From positions 186,001 through 250,000 of the forward strand of contig NZ_SDQE01000001.1 in assembly GCF_004153455.1 (NCBI RefSeq): a stretch of DNA of 64,000 nt. Direction: 5' to 3'. The notes beneath the pieces were generated by a model. It was given only the letters and a program-made list of their open reading frames with translations, was not told where the DNA came from and searched no databases. Both the position numbers and the translations under genes were made by a program. Below, piece by piece: positions 53,640 to 61,248 of this stretch (positions are counted from its first letter, which is position 1; every line of letters begins with the position of its first letter). Source of the stretch: Allopusillimonas ginsengisoli. Lineage in GTDB: Bacteria > Pseudomonadota > Gammaproteobacteria > Burkholderiales > Burkholderiaceae_B.

Positions 53640-53953
53640 TAAACGCGGTTACTGCGGCGAAATGACTCGACTAAGCGGTCGCATTGGCTGCCCGGTAGTC
53701 GAGCCGAAACTCTCGACCAGCTCGGGCACACGCTGAGTGACGTATGCGATGCCCTGCGGAACCACCATCCCAAATCCGCCGTTTAGCCACCCCTTACAAC
53801 AACTGTGCTTCGGCCGCTGCAAAGATAAAAATGGAATGCATAGGCACCTGCACCAATCGCTCACGCACGATAGACTGATCACCTTTAATGATATGACTGG
53901 CAATGTTCGTATCAAGCAGGTACGTTTTTATAGTCGGATTTAACTCTCGCCAT
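53640..53953 (-). pseudogene. vapC: vapC toxin (PIN-domain) pseudogene
   Basis: Read on the minus strand from about 53922, the sequence gives [20 protein letters not shown], the start of a VapC PIN-domain toxin with its first catalytic Asp, and continues through [15 protein letters not shown], a stop codon, then GVAKR, after which the frame is lost. The proper start (ATG at 53953) is out of frame with this block. The stop, frameshifts and loss of the C-terminal acidic residues make it inactive. Confidence 0.72.
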
Positions 53954-54201
53954 CTGATCTGGAAAACTGGTCGTTCGATGATTCCAATTGATTGTGGCCT
54001 GCTTTCGTCATAAAGTCTGCGGGTACGTCAGTGGTCTTATCAAGGGCGAAAAAGTCAGTCCAAGAATCGGGACGACGTGACAAATAACATCGCCCGTTGC
54101 AGGATCGCGTCTTACGTAGACTTCGCTTTCATCAAAACGAAAGTCTTGAGGCAGCCTGACTGCTTGGCGGCGTCCATAAAAATTTTAGCAATCTGAACCA
54201 T
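53940..54201 (-). pseudogene. vapB: vapB antitoxin pseudogene
   Basis: From the ATG at 54201 the frame reads [16 protein letters not shown] and then breaks. The next frame gives [20 protein letters not shown] and TGDVI, and a third gives [20 protein letters not shown], ending in a stop at 53940-53942. These blocks in order are a VapB antitoxin of the type that pairs with VapC. Two frameshifts inactivate it. It lies directly before the vapC remnant, as in intact pairs. Confidence 0.75.
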
Positions 54202-54219
54202 GGTGAACTCTCGATACGG

Positions 54220-54236
54220 GGTATATATCAAATACC
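54220..54236. promoter_or_regulatory. Inverted repeat upstream of vapB remnant
   Basis: GGTAT, seven bases, ATACC, located 19 bases upstream of the vapB start codon. VapBC pairs usually repress their own promoter through such repeats, so this may be the old operator. Confidence 0.4.
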
Positions 54237-54245
54237 TAGCAGTTC

Positions 54246-54365
54246 TCATGCGCCAATCCCCGCGCTTTTGTTGACGGTTTTGCGACTAAAGAAGCGTTCA
54301 TCAATGCCCAGCATCTGCGGGCAGGCCAGGCCCGAGAGTCCGGTGGCACGCAGGTGCTGTCCAAT
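54246..54365 (-). pseudogene. ISL3-like transposase fragment
   Basis: A minus-strand frame reads GQHLRATGLSGLACPQMLGI and DERFFSRK before ending at a stop at 54246-54248. The LGIDERFFSRK block resembles the DDE region of ISL3-family transposases (IS1001 type is known from Bordetella). Only about 38 codons survive. It abuts the stop of the dioxygenase gene. Confidence 0.5.
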
Positions 54366-55157
54366 CTAGAACCTTAGCTCACAAGCCTGGCGAATAGCCA
54401 GTTGCACCGGCGATGGCGGCAGCGTCGGATCGAATTCACCCTTCGGCAACAATGGTGGTTGTGCCATGAAGCGCGGCCGTTCTCCTCGATGAGGTTGCGC
54501 GGCATGAACAAGAAACGGGTGGCAGAGATAGACGGTGCCAGCCGCTCCAGTCGCTAGCTCAACCTCGCAATCTACTGTAGAAGCGTAACCGTTGGCAGAG
54601 AGCTGCCTGAGCGTTGCACCCGCATCGCCATAGGGCAGCAACTCTCGCGCAACGATGGAATGCGAGCCTTTCCGAATCTTTGTGGGCGCATCGTCGGGGC
54701 CTACATCCGATAACAGAAAGAGCATCAGCAATGCGCGTCCACTGCTTTTCACATTGGCGCGCCATTCCATGAAATCCGGATGAGTATCACCGAAACTCAT
54801 ATCCACATGCCAGCCATCATCGCCAGAAGATTCAGATGACGGAAAGCGGATCGGAAAGGTTCCCAGGCCTTTGGGGGCAAGCCAGCGACCCTTCCCAGAA
54901 AGCTGATCATAAGCTCGGTGTAGTTGTGGCGTGTTGGCAGCGCTAATGAAGGGCGTTGAGTACTTCCACCCCACTCGGAGAACTGGTTGAGTCCAGTGTT
55001 GGGGCTTGTCTGGTGACAGCCCCAGATCGATCCAAAGTTCATCCCGGCATTGTTGGGCAAGGTCAGTGCTGAAGGCGCTTTCGATTCTCACGAAACCGTC
55101 GTCAATGAAGCTCTGGACTTGGCAAGACGTCAGGCTGGCTTGATCGGTTTTAGACAT
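54366..55157 (-). CDS. Phytanoyl-CoA dioxygenase (PhyH) family protein
   Basis: A 263-residue Fe(II)/2-oxoglutarate-dependent oxygenase. The metal-binding pair is HVD in DDGWHVDMSFGDTHPDF near 120, and the distal His is in LVHAAQPHRGERPR near 230, with the Arg that binds 2-oxoglutarate a few residues later. Members hydroxylate small molecules rather than only phytanoyl-CoA. It starts at 55157 and ends 54366 beside transposase debris. The substrate is unknown. Confidence 0.8.
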   Translation of the reverse strand: MSKTDQASLTSCQVQSFIDDGFVRIESAFSTDLAQQCRDELWIDLGLSPDKPQHWTQPVLRVGWKYSTPFISAANTPQLHRAYDQLSGKGRWLAPKGLGTFPIRFPSSESSGDDGWHVDMSFGDTHPDFMEWRANVKSSGRALLMLFLLSDVGPDDAPTKIRKGSHSIVARELLPYGDAGATLRQLSANGYASTVDCEVELATGAAGTVYLCHPFLVHAAQPHRGERPRFMAQPPLLPKGEFDPTLPPSPVQLAIRQACELRF

Positions 55158-55524
55158 TACACGCCCCCCGCTCGGCCACTGTGTTGGCAGAGCCGATTTT
55201 ATTTGCTTGGCGTAGACGCGTCAGCATGATTCGGGCCGTGCAGATCAGCAGGAAGAATGCAGACATGGACATCATGCTTACAGTGTATACGGCGTATGGG
55301 AAAGCGCAGCCCGTGCTTTCGCATCCAAGCGTCGGACTGCTTCAGCTTGTGCTTCATGCCGCCCGCGCACAGCGGCATGAGCTGCGGAACTGTGAGTGCA
55401 ATAGGCGGAATAGGCCCTTCGCGGGTTTTTTCGATGGAGCTTGTCGATCCCAAACGCCAGCGCTCCCTGCAGCATAGCTATACACTCCGAGTACTGCCCG
55501 AAATAGCGTAAGGAACACGGTCGA
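55158..55524. other. Intergenic region between PhyH and amidase genes
   Basis: A 367-base gap between divergent genes. It has short open frames on both strands without family match, and must hold both promoters. I see no operator of clear symmetry. Confidence 0.4.
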
Positions 55525-56883
55525 ATGGCAAAACTGCCCACCATTATTGAGCTCAATCAGTCACTGATAAAAGGCCAGATAACATCGGCTGAATTAACTG
55601 AGACGGCGTTGGAGCGCATCGAAGCTTCGGATAGCCAATCGGTTTTCACGAAAACCTATGCTATACAGTCACGCGCTGCGGCAAAGGCATCCGATACGTT
55701 ACGTGCTGCAGGCCGGTCACGTTCCCCCATTGACGGCCTTCCTGTTTCCATCAAGGATTTGTTCGATGTCGCCGGCGAAACCACACTGGCTGGTTCAGTT
55801 GTCCTGAGAACCGCGCCAAAGGCCAAGCAGAACGCGGTTATTGTGCAGCGCCTGATCGACGCTGGCGCTGTCATAATCGGCCGCACCAACATGACTGAAT
55901 TCGCGTTTTCCGGATTAGGCCTGAACCCTCATTACGGCACACCCAGCAGCCCGTGGGACCGCGCCTCGGAACGCATTCCCGGCGGATCTTCCTCCGGGGC
56001 CGGGGTCTCGGTTGCCGACGGCATGTGTGTTGCCGCGATCGGTACCGATACCGGAGGTTCCGTTCGGATCCCTTCCGCCTTTTGCGGCTTGACTGGATTC
56101 AAGCCCACCGCCAGACGAATTCCCTCGCCAGGCGCCCTTCCTTTATCTTTGAGCCTTGACTCCATTGGCCCGTTGGGCGTGTCGGTAAATTGCTGCGCGA
56201 TCCTAGACGCTATTCTGGCTGGCCAGGCATATGAAGCGCCGATAGCGCCCAAGCTGTCCCGGTTACGCTTTGCTATTCCATCATCCGTCGTGCTGGACGA
56301 GGCCGACACGCATGTGCGTAAGATTTTCGAAGATACTATTGATCTGATCCGGCGCGCTGGCGCGCAAGTAGAATTGATCGATATTCCGGAATTTGAGGAA
56401 TTGGCTTCTATCAACAGCAAAGGAGGCATAGTCTGTGCGGAAGCGTGGGCCTGGCATCGGGAGCTATTGATCGAGCGTGCAAACCAGTATGACCCTCGTG
56501 TTTCCTCTCGAATCTTGCGCGGGAAAGAAATCAGCGCAGCAGATTTTGATCAACTGCAGCACACACGATTGCAGTGGATTGGCGCAGTGGAACAGCGTAT
56601 CAAGCACTTTGATGCCTTGCTGATGCCAACCGTACCCATCATCGCGCCGCCAATTAAAGCCCTGGCAACCAATGACACTGCTTATTTCAAAGCAAACGCA
56701 TTAATTCTGCGCAACCCCACGCTGATTAATTTCCTCGACGGCTGTGCACTGTCCATTCCCTGCCATCCGTACGACAGCGCGCCGGTGGGTTTGATGGTCG
56801 CTGGATCGAAATTGCGGGATCGTCATATCCTTAATGTAGGCGCCGCACTGGAGCAATTACTATCTGAAGTGCGCACGCAATGA
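55525..56883 (+). CDS. Amidase signature family amidase
   Basis: A 452-residue amidase using the Ser-cis-Ser-Lys mechanism. The lysine is Lys77 in SIKDLFDV, the cis serine lies in GGSSSGAG (155-157) and the nucleophile Ser179 is in GTDTGGSVRIPS. It hydrolyses a carboxamide to acid and ammonia or amine. Without a GatB/GatC partner, catabolic amide hydrolysis is likelier than tRNA amidation. It converges on the M20 hydrolase gene with a 42-base gap. The neighbouring peptide-type binding protein points to uptake of an amide-containing compound. Confidence 0.86.
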   Translation: MAKLPTIIELNQSLIKGQITSAELTETALERIEASDSQSVFTKTYAIQSRAAAKASDTLRAAGRSRSPIDGLPVSIKDLFDVAGETTLAGSVVLRTAPKAKQNAVIVQRLIDAGAVIIGRTNMTEFAFSGLGLNPHYGTPSSPWDRASERIPGGSSSGAGVSVADGMCVAAIGTDTGGSVRIPSAFCGLTGFKPTARRIPSPGALPLSLSLDSIGPLGVSVNCCAILDAILAGQAYEAPIAPKLSRLRFAIPSSVVLDEADTHVRKIFEDTIDLIRRAGAQVELIDIPEFEELASINSKGGIVCAEAWAWHRELLIERANQYDPRVSSRILRGKEISAADFDQLQHTRLQWIGAVEQRIKHFDALLMPTVPIIAPPIKALATNDTAYFKANALILRNPTLINFLDGCALSIPCHPYDSAPVGLMVAGSKLRDRHILNVGAALEQLLSEVRTQ

Positions 56884-56925
56884 CTATTACACCTCGCATC
56901 GACGACGCCAGCTACGCCAGGCTCG

Positions 56926-58131
56926 CTACCGTGATGTGTTGTCCAACAAAGGCATGCTACGCTCTACCAGACCGCAAAACATCGCGCTCCCAACAGGGAT
57001 GACGGCATCATTAAAATTGAATCCTGCCGTATGCAATAAGCATCCGGATTCAGCGCCACCCTGACCCAGACGGAAATATGTGCCCGGACACTTTTCAAGC
57101 ATAAGTGAAAAATCTTCTGAGCCCATGGTGGGGGCCAGGTTTGGCACGACATTTTCCGCACCAAGCAATTCGGTGGCCACACTCGTCACGAACGCGGCAT
57201 GCTCCAGATTATTGACTGTCGCTGGAAACAAGCGATGGTATTTGAGTTCGATGTTGGCGTTGAATGCCGCCGCAATGCCCGCCGTCACTTCTTCCATGCG
57301 GCGGATGACTTGCTCTTGCACCGCACGGCTGAATGTCCGCACAGTGCCCGTGAGATAGGCATCTTTAGGTATTACGTTCATGGCTGGCAGGCTGCCAGCC
57401 TGGACCGCCGCAATCGTCACTACTGCCGAGTCCAGCGCGGGCAGGTTGCGCGAAACAATGGTTTGCATTGCTGCGATAAGTTGCCCGACGATCACGACAG
57501 GATCGTTAGTATCATTGGGCCGGGCGCCATGGCCACCCCGCCCTTGAACGTGAATCTCGAAACTATCTGCAGCTGCCATTGCAGGCCCCGGGCACACGCC
57601 AATGACTCCCGCAGGCAGGCTAGGCCAGTTATGCAGCCCGTAAATGGCATCACACGGAAATCGCTCGAATAAGCCGTCATCGAGCATGGCCTGTGCCCCG
57701 CCGCGACCTTCTTCAGCCGGTTGGAAGACAAGCACCAGCTTGCCATCAAAATTGCGTGTTTCAGCCAGATAACGTGCTGCACCCAGCAGCACCGTAGTAT
57801 GGCCGTCGTGACCGCATGCGTGCATGACGCCATGGTTCGTCGAGGAGTAGTCGAGTTTGCCGGTTTCAAGAATCGGCAAAGCGTCCATATCAGCACGCAG
57901 GCCTATACAGCGGCCACTGGAATTGCGCTTACCTTCCAGGACCCCCACCACCCCCGTTTTGCCAATATTTCGATGCACCACATAACCCAAAGCACTCAAG
58001 CTTTTTGCGACAAGATCAGATGTGCGAGTCTCTTCAAACCCCAGCTCGGGGTGAGCATGAATGTCTTGGCGTATGGAGGTTAACTCATCATGAAATAACT
58101 TGATTGAGTCAATAATATTCTTTGCGTACAT
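56926..58131 (-). CDS. M20-family amidohydrolase (hippurate hydrolase/IAA-amino acid hydrolase type)
   Basis: A 401-residue metallohydrolase of the M20D group. Metal ligands and catalytic residues are visible in RADMDALPIL near 79, HACGHDGHTTVLLG near 105, EEGRGGAQAML near 139 and GSEDFS near 360. It cleaves N-acyl amino acids such as hippurate or indoleacetyl-amino acids. The start at 58131 has AGAGGAAAAAA ahead. It is 18 bases downstream of the DppA-like gene, a probable two-gene unit. Confidence 0.87.
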   Translation of the reverse strand: MYAKNIIDSIKLFHDELTSIRQDIHAHPELGFEETRTSDLVAKSLSALGYVVHRNIGKTGVVGVLEGKRNSSGRCIGLRADMDALPILETGKLDYSSTNHGVMHACGHDGHTTVLLGAARYLAETRNFDGKLVLVFQPAEEGRGGAQAMLDDGLFERFPCDAIYGLHNWPSLPAGVIGVCPGPAMAAADSFEIHVQGRGGHGARPNDTNDPVVIVGQLIAAMQTIVSRNLPALDSAVVTIAAVQAGSLPAMNVIPKDAYLTGTVRTFSRAVQEQVIRRMEEVTAGIAAAFNANIELKYHRLFPATVNNLEHAAFVTSVATELLGAENVVPNLAPTMGSEDFSLMLEKCPGTYFRLGQGGAESGCLLHTAGFNFNDAVIPVGSAMFCGLVERSMPLLDNTSR

Positions 58132-58149
58132 ATTTTTTCCTCTATTGCT

Positions 58150-59754
58150 TTATGGCATGATTACCGTGCGCATATCCAGCACGTCGTCAGCGCGTTGTTC
58201 GACGCTAATGTCCTTTTTTACTCCCCATGACAGCGGCTGCTGGTGCAGCGGCAGATAGCCATAGTCCTTGCGCAACAGGGTAAAGGCGGTGTTGATCGCG
58301 ACATTGCGTTTTTCTTGATCCGTTTCGACACCGATTTTTGCAATCAAAGCATCAATGTCTTTGTTGCAATAGCCGCCCAGATTGAACTGCCCTGCTGCCG
58401 TTGCGGCGTTCCGGCATGCAACAAGGTCAATCAGCGTTTTTTCGGCATCTACGGTTGCGGGCGCCCATCCCAAAAGGTACATGCTGGTATTGTTTCCACC
58501 TTGCGGCAAAACCTTTGCAAAATACTTTGACTTGGTTTGTGCAAGCAAATCGATTTTGATTCCAATGCGCGCCAACATGCTTGCTACGGCTTGGCAAATT
58601 TTTTCATCATTCACATAGCGATCATTCGGGCAGTCCATCTGCACTGAAAAACCATTGGGGTAGCCAGCGTCAGCCATCAGCTTCTTTGCTCTGGGAAAAT
58701 CGGTTTTATAAGGCTGGCCGAAAGATTCGTCATAGCCGTTAATTGATCCGGCGATCAGCGTGCCCAATGGTTGAGCCGTGCTGCGCATTATTTTTTTGTT
58801 GATCACGTTGGTGTCAACCGTGCGTATGATTGCCTCGCGAACGCGCTTATCCTTGAACGGATTTTTTCCTTTGACATCGGAGAACAACAGCTCGTCGCGG
58901 TGCTGGTCCATGCCGATAAAAATAGCCCTAATTTCCGGCGTTTTAAGCATCTGGATGTCGGGCTCTTTTTCCAGGCGTGACCAATCCTGCACCGGAATGG
59001 GCATCGCCAGATCCAACTCACCTGAAATAAGGGCCGCAACGCGGGTGGATTCCTGGGTAATAGGCTGGAACACAATTTCCGTGAGGTTTGTGGGAATATC
59101 CTTGTTCCAGTAGCCATCGAAACGTTTCAAGGTTGTTTTGACATCCGGATGACGCTCAACCACCTTGAACGGGCCCGTACCGTTCTCGTGCAAATTGGTG
59201 TAGCTACTGGCTCCGCCTTTTACACTGGCTGCCTCTGTGGCGTGATTTTTTTCCGCCCATGATTTGCTCATCATATACAGGTGCACCCAGTAGCGCGGCA
59301 AAATGGGATTAGGCTGGGGCGTTGTCACCTCAACGGTGTAGTCATCGATCTTCTTGACCTCAGAGGCCAGCCCACCGAACGACTTAAAATCCGAACCTGC
59401 TGTCAGGCTGCGCTTCCAGGAAAACACCACGTCATCAGCCGCAAAGGGGCTGCCATCGTGGAATTTGACGCCTTCGCGCAAATAGAATATCCATTTGGTA
59501 GGTTCAGGATTTTCCCACCTGACTGCCAACGCAGGAACAAGTTCAAGGTCCTTGTTATACGCAACCAACGCCTCGTAGAACGCGTCTTGAAATCCTTTCG
59601 TAAATGTCTCGTTCAGCGACATGGGATCCAGCGAGTTGACATCTCCCTGGTACGCCCAGTGCAAAGTCTTGGCTTGAACGCCACATCCCAGGCCCATACC
59701 AAGTACCAGAGCGGCTAGCCATGTCGTTCGTTTATTTGCCATGAAGAACTTCAT
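58150..59754 (-). CDS. DppA-like family 5 ABC substrate-binding protein
   Basis: A 534-residue extracellular solute-binding protein of the peptide/opine/nickel class. The signal peptide is MKFFMANKRTTWLAALVLGM with cleavage near VQAK; the mature protein opens TLHWAYQGDVNSLDPMSLNE and has the family block LREGVKFHDGSPFAADDVVF near 85. Start at 59754 with AGGAGATTCGA ahead. No permease or ATPase genes are nearby, so it must use ones elsewhere. With the M20 hydrolase it suggests uptake and cleavage of an N-acyl amino acid or short peptide. Confidence 0.88.
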   Translation of the reverse strand: MKFFMANKRTTWLAALVLGMGLGCGVQAKTLHWAYQGDVNSLDPMSLNETFTKGFQDAFYEALVAYNKDLELVPALAVRWENPEPTKWIFYLREGVKFHDGSPFAADDVVFSWKRSLTAGSDFKSFGGLASEVKKIDDYTVEVTTPQPNPILPRYWVHLYMMSKSWAEKNHATEAASVKGGASSYTNLHENGTGPFKVVERHPDVKTTLKRFDGYWNKDIPTNLTEIVFQPITQESTRVAALISGELDLAMPIPVQDWSRLEKEPDIQMLKTPEIRAIFIGMDQHRDELLFSDVKGKNPFKDKRVREAIIRTVDTNVINKKIMRSTAQPLGTLIAGSINGYDESFGQPYKTDFPRAKKLMADAGYPNGFSVQMDCPNDRYVNDEKICQAVASMLARIGIKIDLLAQTKSKYFAKVLPQGGNNTSMYLLGWAPATVDAEKTLIDLVACRNAATAAGQFNLGGYCNKDIDALIAKIGVETDQEKRNVAINTAFTLLRKDYGYLPLHQQPLSWGVKKDISVEQRADDVLDMRTVIMP

Positions 59755-60110
59755 TCGAATCTCCTGATTAGCATTGAATTGCCAAGAAGTAATTGCACTA
59801 CAGGGCGTGCAGCTTTCAGCGGATTCATCAAGCTTAGGGACAAGGCGGCCTCGCCGCTTTATAGTCTCTGTGCAGCTAAACACCACTCACCTGGGCGCCG
59901 ATTATTTTCAAAGGAGTTGACTCCTTTTTGATAGAAAATGAATAAATTCATTCTGATCATACATATCACTTAAATTACCGTCGAATGCATTTTTCTTTAA
60001 GACATATGCCGTTTTATTATGAACACAGGAAGCATAATATTTCTAACGCAATGCATGAAAAGTGCCAACGGAGTGATTCAGCCAGCTACCGCCGATGAAC
60101 GTTTATAATC
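59755..60110. other. Promoter region of the binding-protein gene
   Basis: About 350 AT-rich bases. Two inverted repeats stand out: AAAGGAGT, two bases, ACTCCTTT at 59910-59927, and ATGAATAAATTCAT at 59938-59951. Either could bind the regulator of the leftward unit, which is not encoded beside it. Confidence 0.4.
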
Positions 60111-60172
60111 TCAATCGGAAAGGACGACCTTTCTTGCGAAAATGAACATCCGGGACGGCCCGATCTTTTTTA
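60111..60172 (+). ncRNA. Guanidine-II (mini-ykkC) riboswitch
   Basis: Two small hairpins with ACGR tetraloops, the definition of this class: GAAAGG-ACGA-CCTTTC at 60118-60133 and CGGG-ACGG-CCCG at 60151-60162, joined by 17 bases. The second ends ten bases before AGGAGGG (60172-60178) of the exporter gene. Guanidinium binding at the two loops makes them dock and frees the ribosome site, so translation of the exporter should be switched on by guanidine. Downstream gene identity and loop sequences agree, so I am confident without a covariance search. Confidence 0.88.
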
Positions 60173-60184
60173 GGAGGGCTCTTC

Positions 60185-60502
60185 ATGGCCTGGATATTCT
60201 TGATAGTGGCAGGGGTGCTGGAGGTCGTCTGGGCGTTCTACATGAAGCAATCCGCTGGCTTTACGCGCCTGGGGCCAACTGTCATTACACTTGTTGCAAT
60301 GATTGCAAGTTTCGCTCTGCTCTCCGCTTCCATGCGAACGCTTCCACTAGGCACCGCTTACACAATCTGGACTGGCATTGGCGCCGTAGGCGCCTTTTTG
60401 GTCGGCATCATGGTTCTCAATGAACCGGCTGGCGCAATGCGACTCATTGCCGCCTCCTTAATTGTGGCCGGGATTATCCTGATGAAACTTTCATCGACTT
60501 AG
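60185..60502 (+). CDS. gdx: Guanidinium exporter Gdx (SugE), SMR family
   Basis: A 105-residue inner-membrane protein with four predicted membrane helices, working as a dual-topology dimer that exchanges guanidinium for protons. The essential Glu13 is in [12 protein letters not shown], in the Gdx rather than EmrE context, and [17 protein letters not shown] is typical. Length is standard. AGGAGGG lies seven bases before the ATG and directly after a guanidine-II riboswitch, which supports guanidinium as the substrate rather than quaternary ammonium drugs. Confidence 0.93.
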   Translation: MAWIFLIVAGVLEVVWAFYMKQSAGFTRLGPTVITLVAMIASFALLSASMRTLPLGTAYTIWTGIGAVGAFLVGIMVLNEPAGAMRLIAASLIVAGIILMKLSST

Positions 60503-60673
60503 TTTCAACAACCCTGTTCGCTCTCACACCAAACGAGCTGTCCGTGAGGGCAGATCGACCGCGCTTCTGCCGCTGATCAACGCGCGAAGTGTCTCTCCAT
60601 TCAGGATATGGCCAGAAGCTGTTATTCTGTTTTAAGTTGGTACGCACCTAAGGTGCAAAAAAAGGAGGATCCC

Positions 60674-61210
60674 ATGCTCAAGTACCTAAAACCACTGGTG
60701 CTGGGTGCGTGGCTGGCAATATTTGCCGCGCCTGCCAGCGCGCTTGAAGTCGGCGATCAGGCTCCGGATTTCGAACTGCCTGGTTCAGATGGCACCACCT
60801 ACCGGCTTTCGGATTACCACGGCAAACAGGCTGTTGTGCTGGCCTGGTTTCCCAAGGCCCGAACACGTGGCTGCACCATTGAATGCAAGTCACTGGCGGA
60901 AAATGGGCATCTTATCCGGGAGTTCGATGTCACCTACTTTATGGCCAGTGTCGATCCGCTGGAAGACAACAAGGGCTTCTCTGAGGAAACCGGCGCGGAC
61001 TTTCCCTTGCTGAGCGACGAAGACAAATCAGTGGCCAAGGCTTACGGTGTGCTGCATGTGCTGGGCTTTGCCAAGCGACACACCATTTATATCGGCAAAG
61101 ACGGCCGGGTGCTCAAAATCGACAAAGATGTCAATCCGGCCACGTCTGCCGAAGATATGGCGGCGACGCTGGCCAAGCTGGGCGTACAACGGAACACCAC
61201 GAGCGGTTAG
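60674..61210 (+). CDS. Exported peroxiredoxin (AhpC/TSA-Bcp type)
   Basis: A 178-residue thioredoxin-fold peroxidase. Residues 1-24 form a signal peptide (MLKYLKPLVLGAWLAIFAAP, cut near ASA), so it is periplasmic, unlike cytosolic Bcp. The mature domain begins EVGDQAPDFELPGSDG and the peroxidatic site is RGCTIECKSL with Cys67, and Cys71 is a possible resolving residue. It would reduce peroxides at the envelope. Start at 60674 has AAAGGAGG ahead. It converges on the acyltransferase gene. The periplasmic reductant is unknown. Confidence 0.86.
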   Translation: MLKYLKPLVLGAWLAIFAAPASALEVGDQAPDFELPGSDGTTYRLSDYHGKQAVVLAWFPKARTRGCTIECKSLAENGHLIREFDVTYFMASVDPLEDNKGFSEETGADFPLLSDEDKSVAKAYGVLHVLGFAKRHTIYIGKDGRVLKIDKDVNPATSAEDMAATLAKLGVQRNTTSG

Positions 61211-61248
61211 CGAGCGTGCGGGGGCCATCCGCGCCCTCCCTGCTGTTC

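Noticed and set aside
53649-53915. An 88-codon minus-strand frame
   Set aside because: It crosses the vapC remnant in a wrong frame; the recognisable toxin sequence is in another frame with a stop.
55199-55453. Short frames on both strands between PhyH and the amidase
   Set aside because: Mutually overlapping, no motif, no ribosome site; treated as promoter region.
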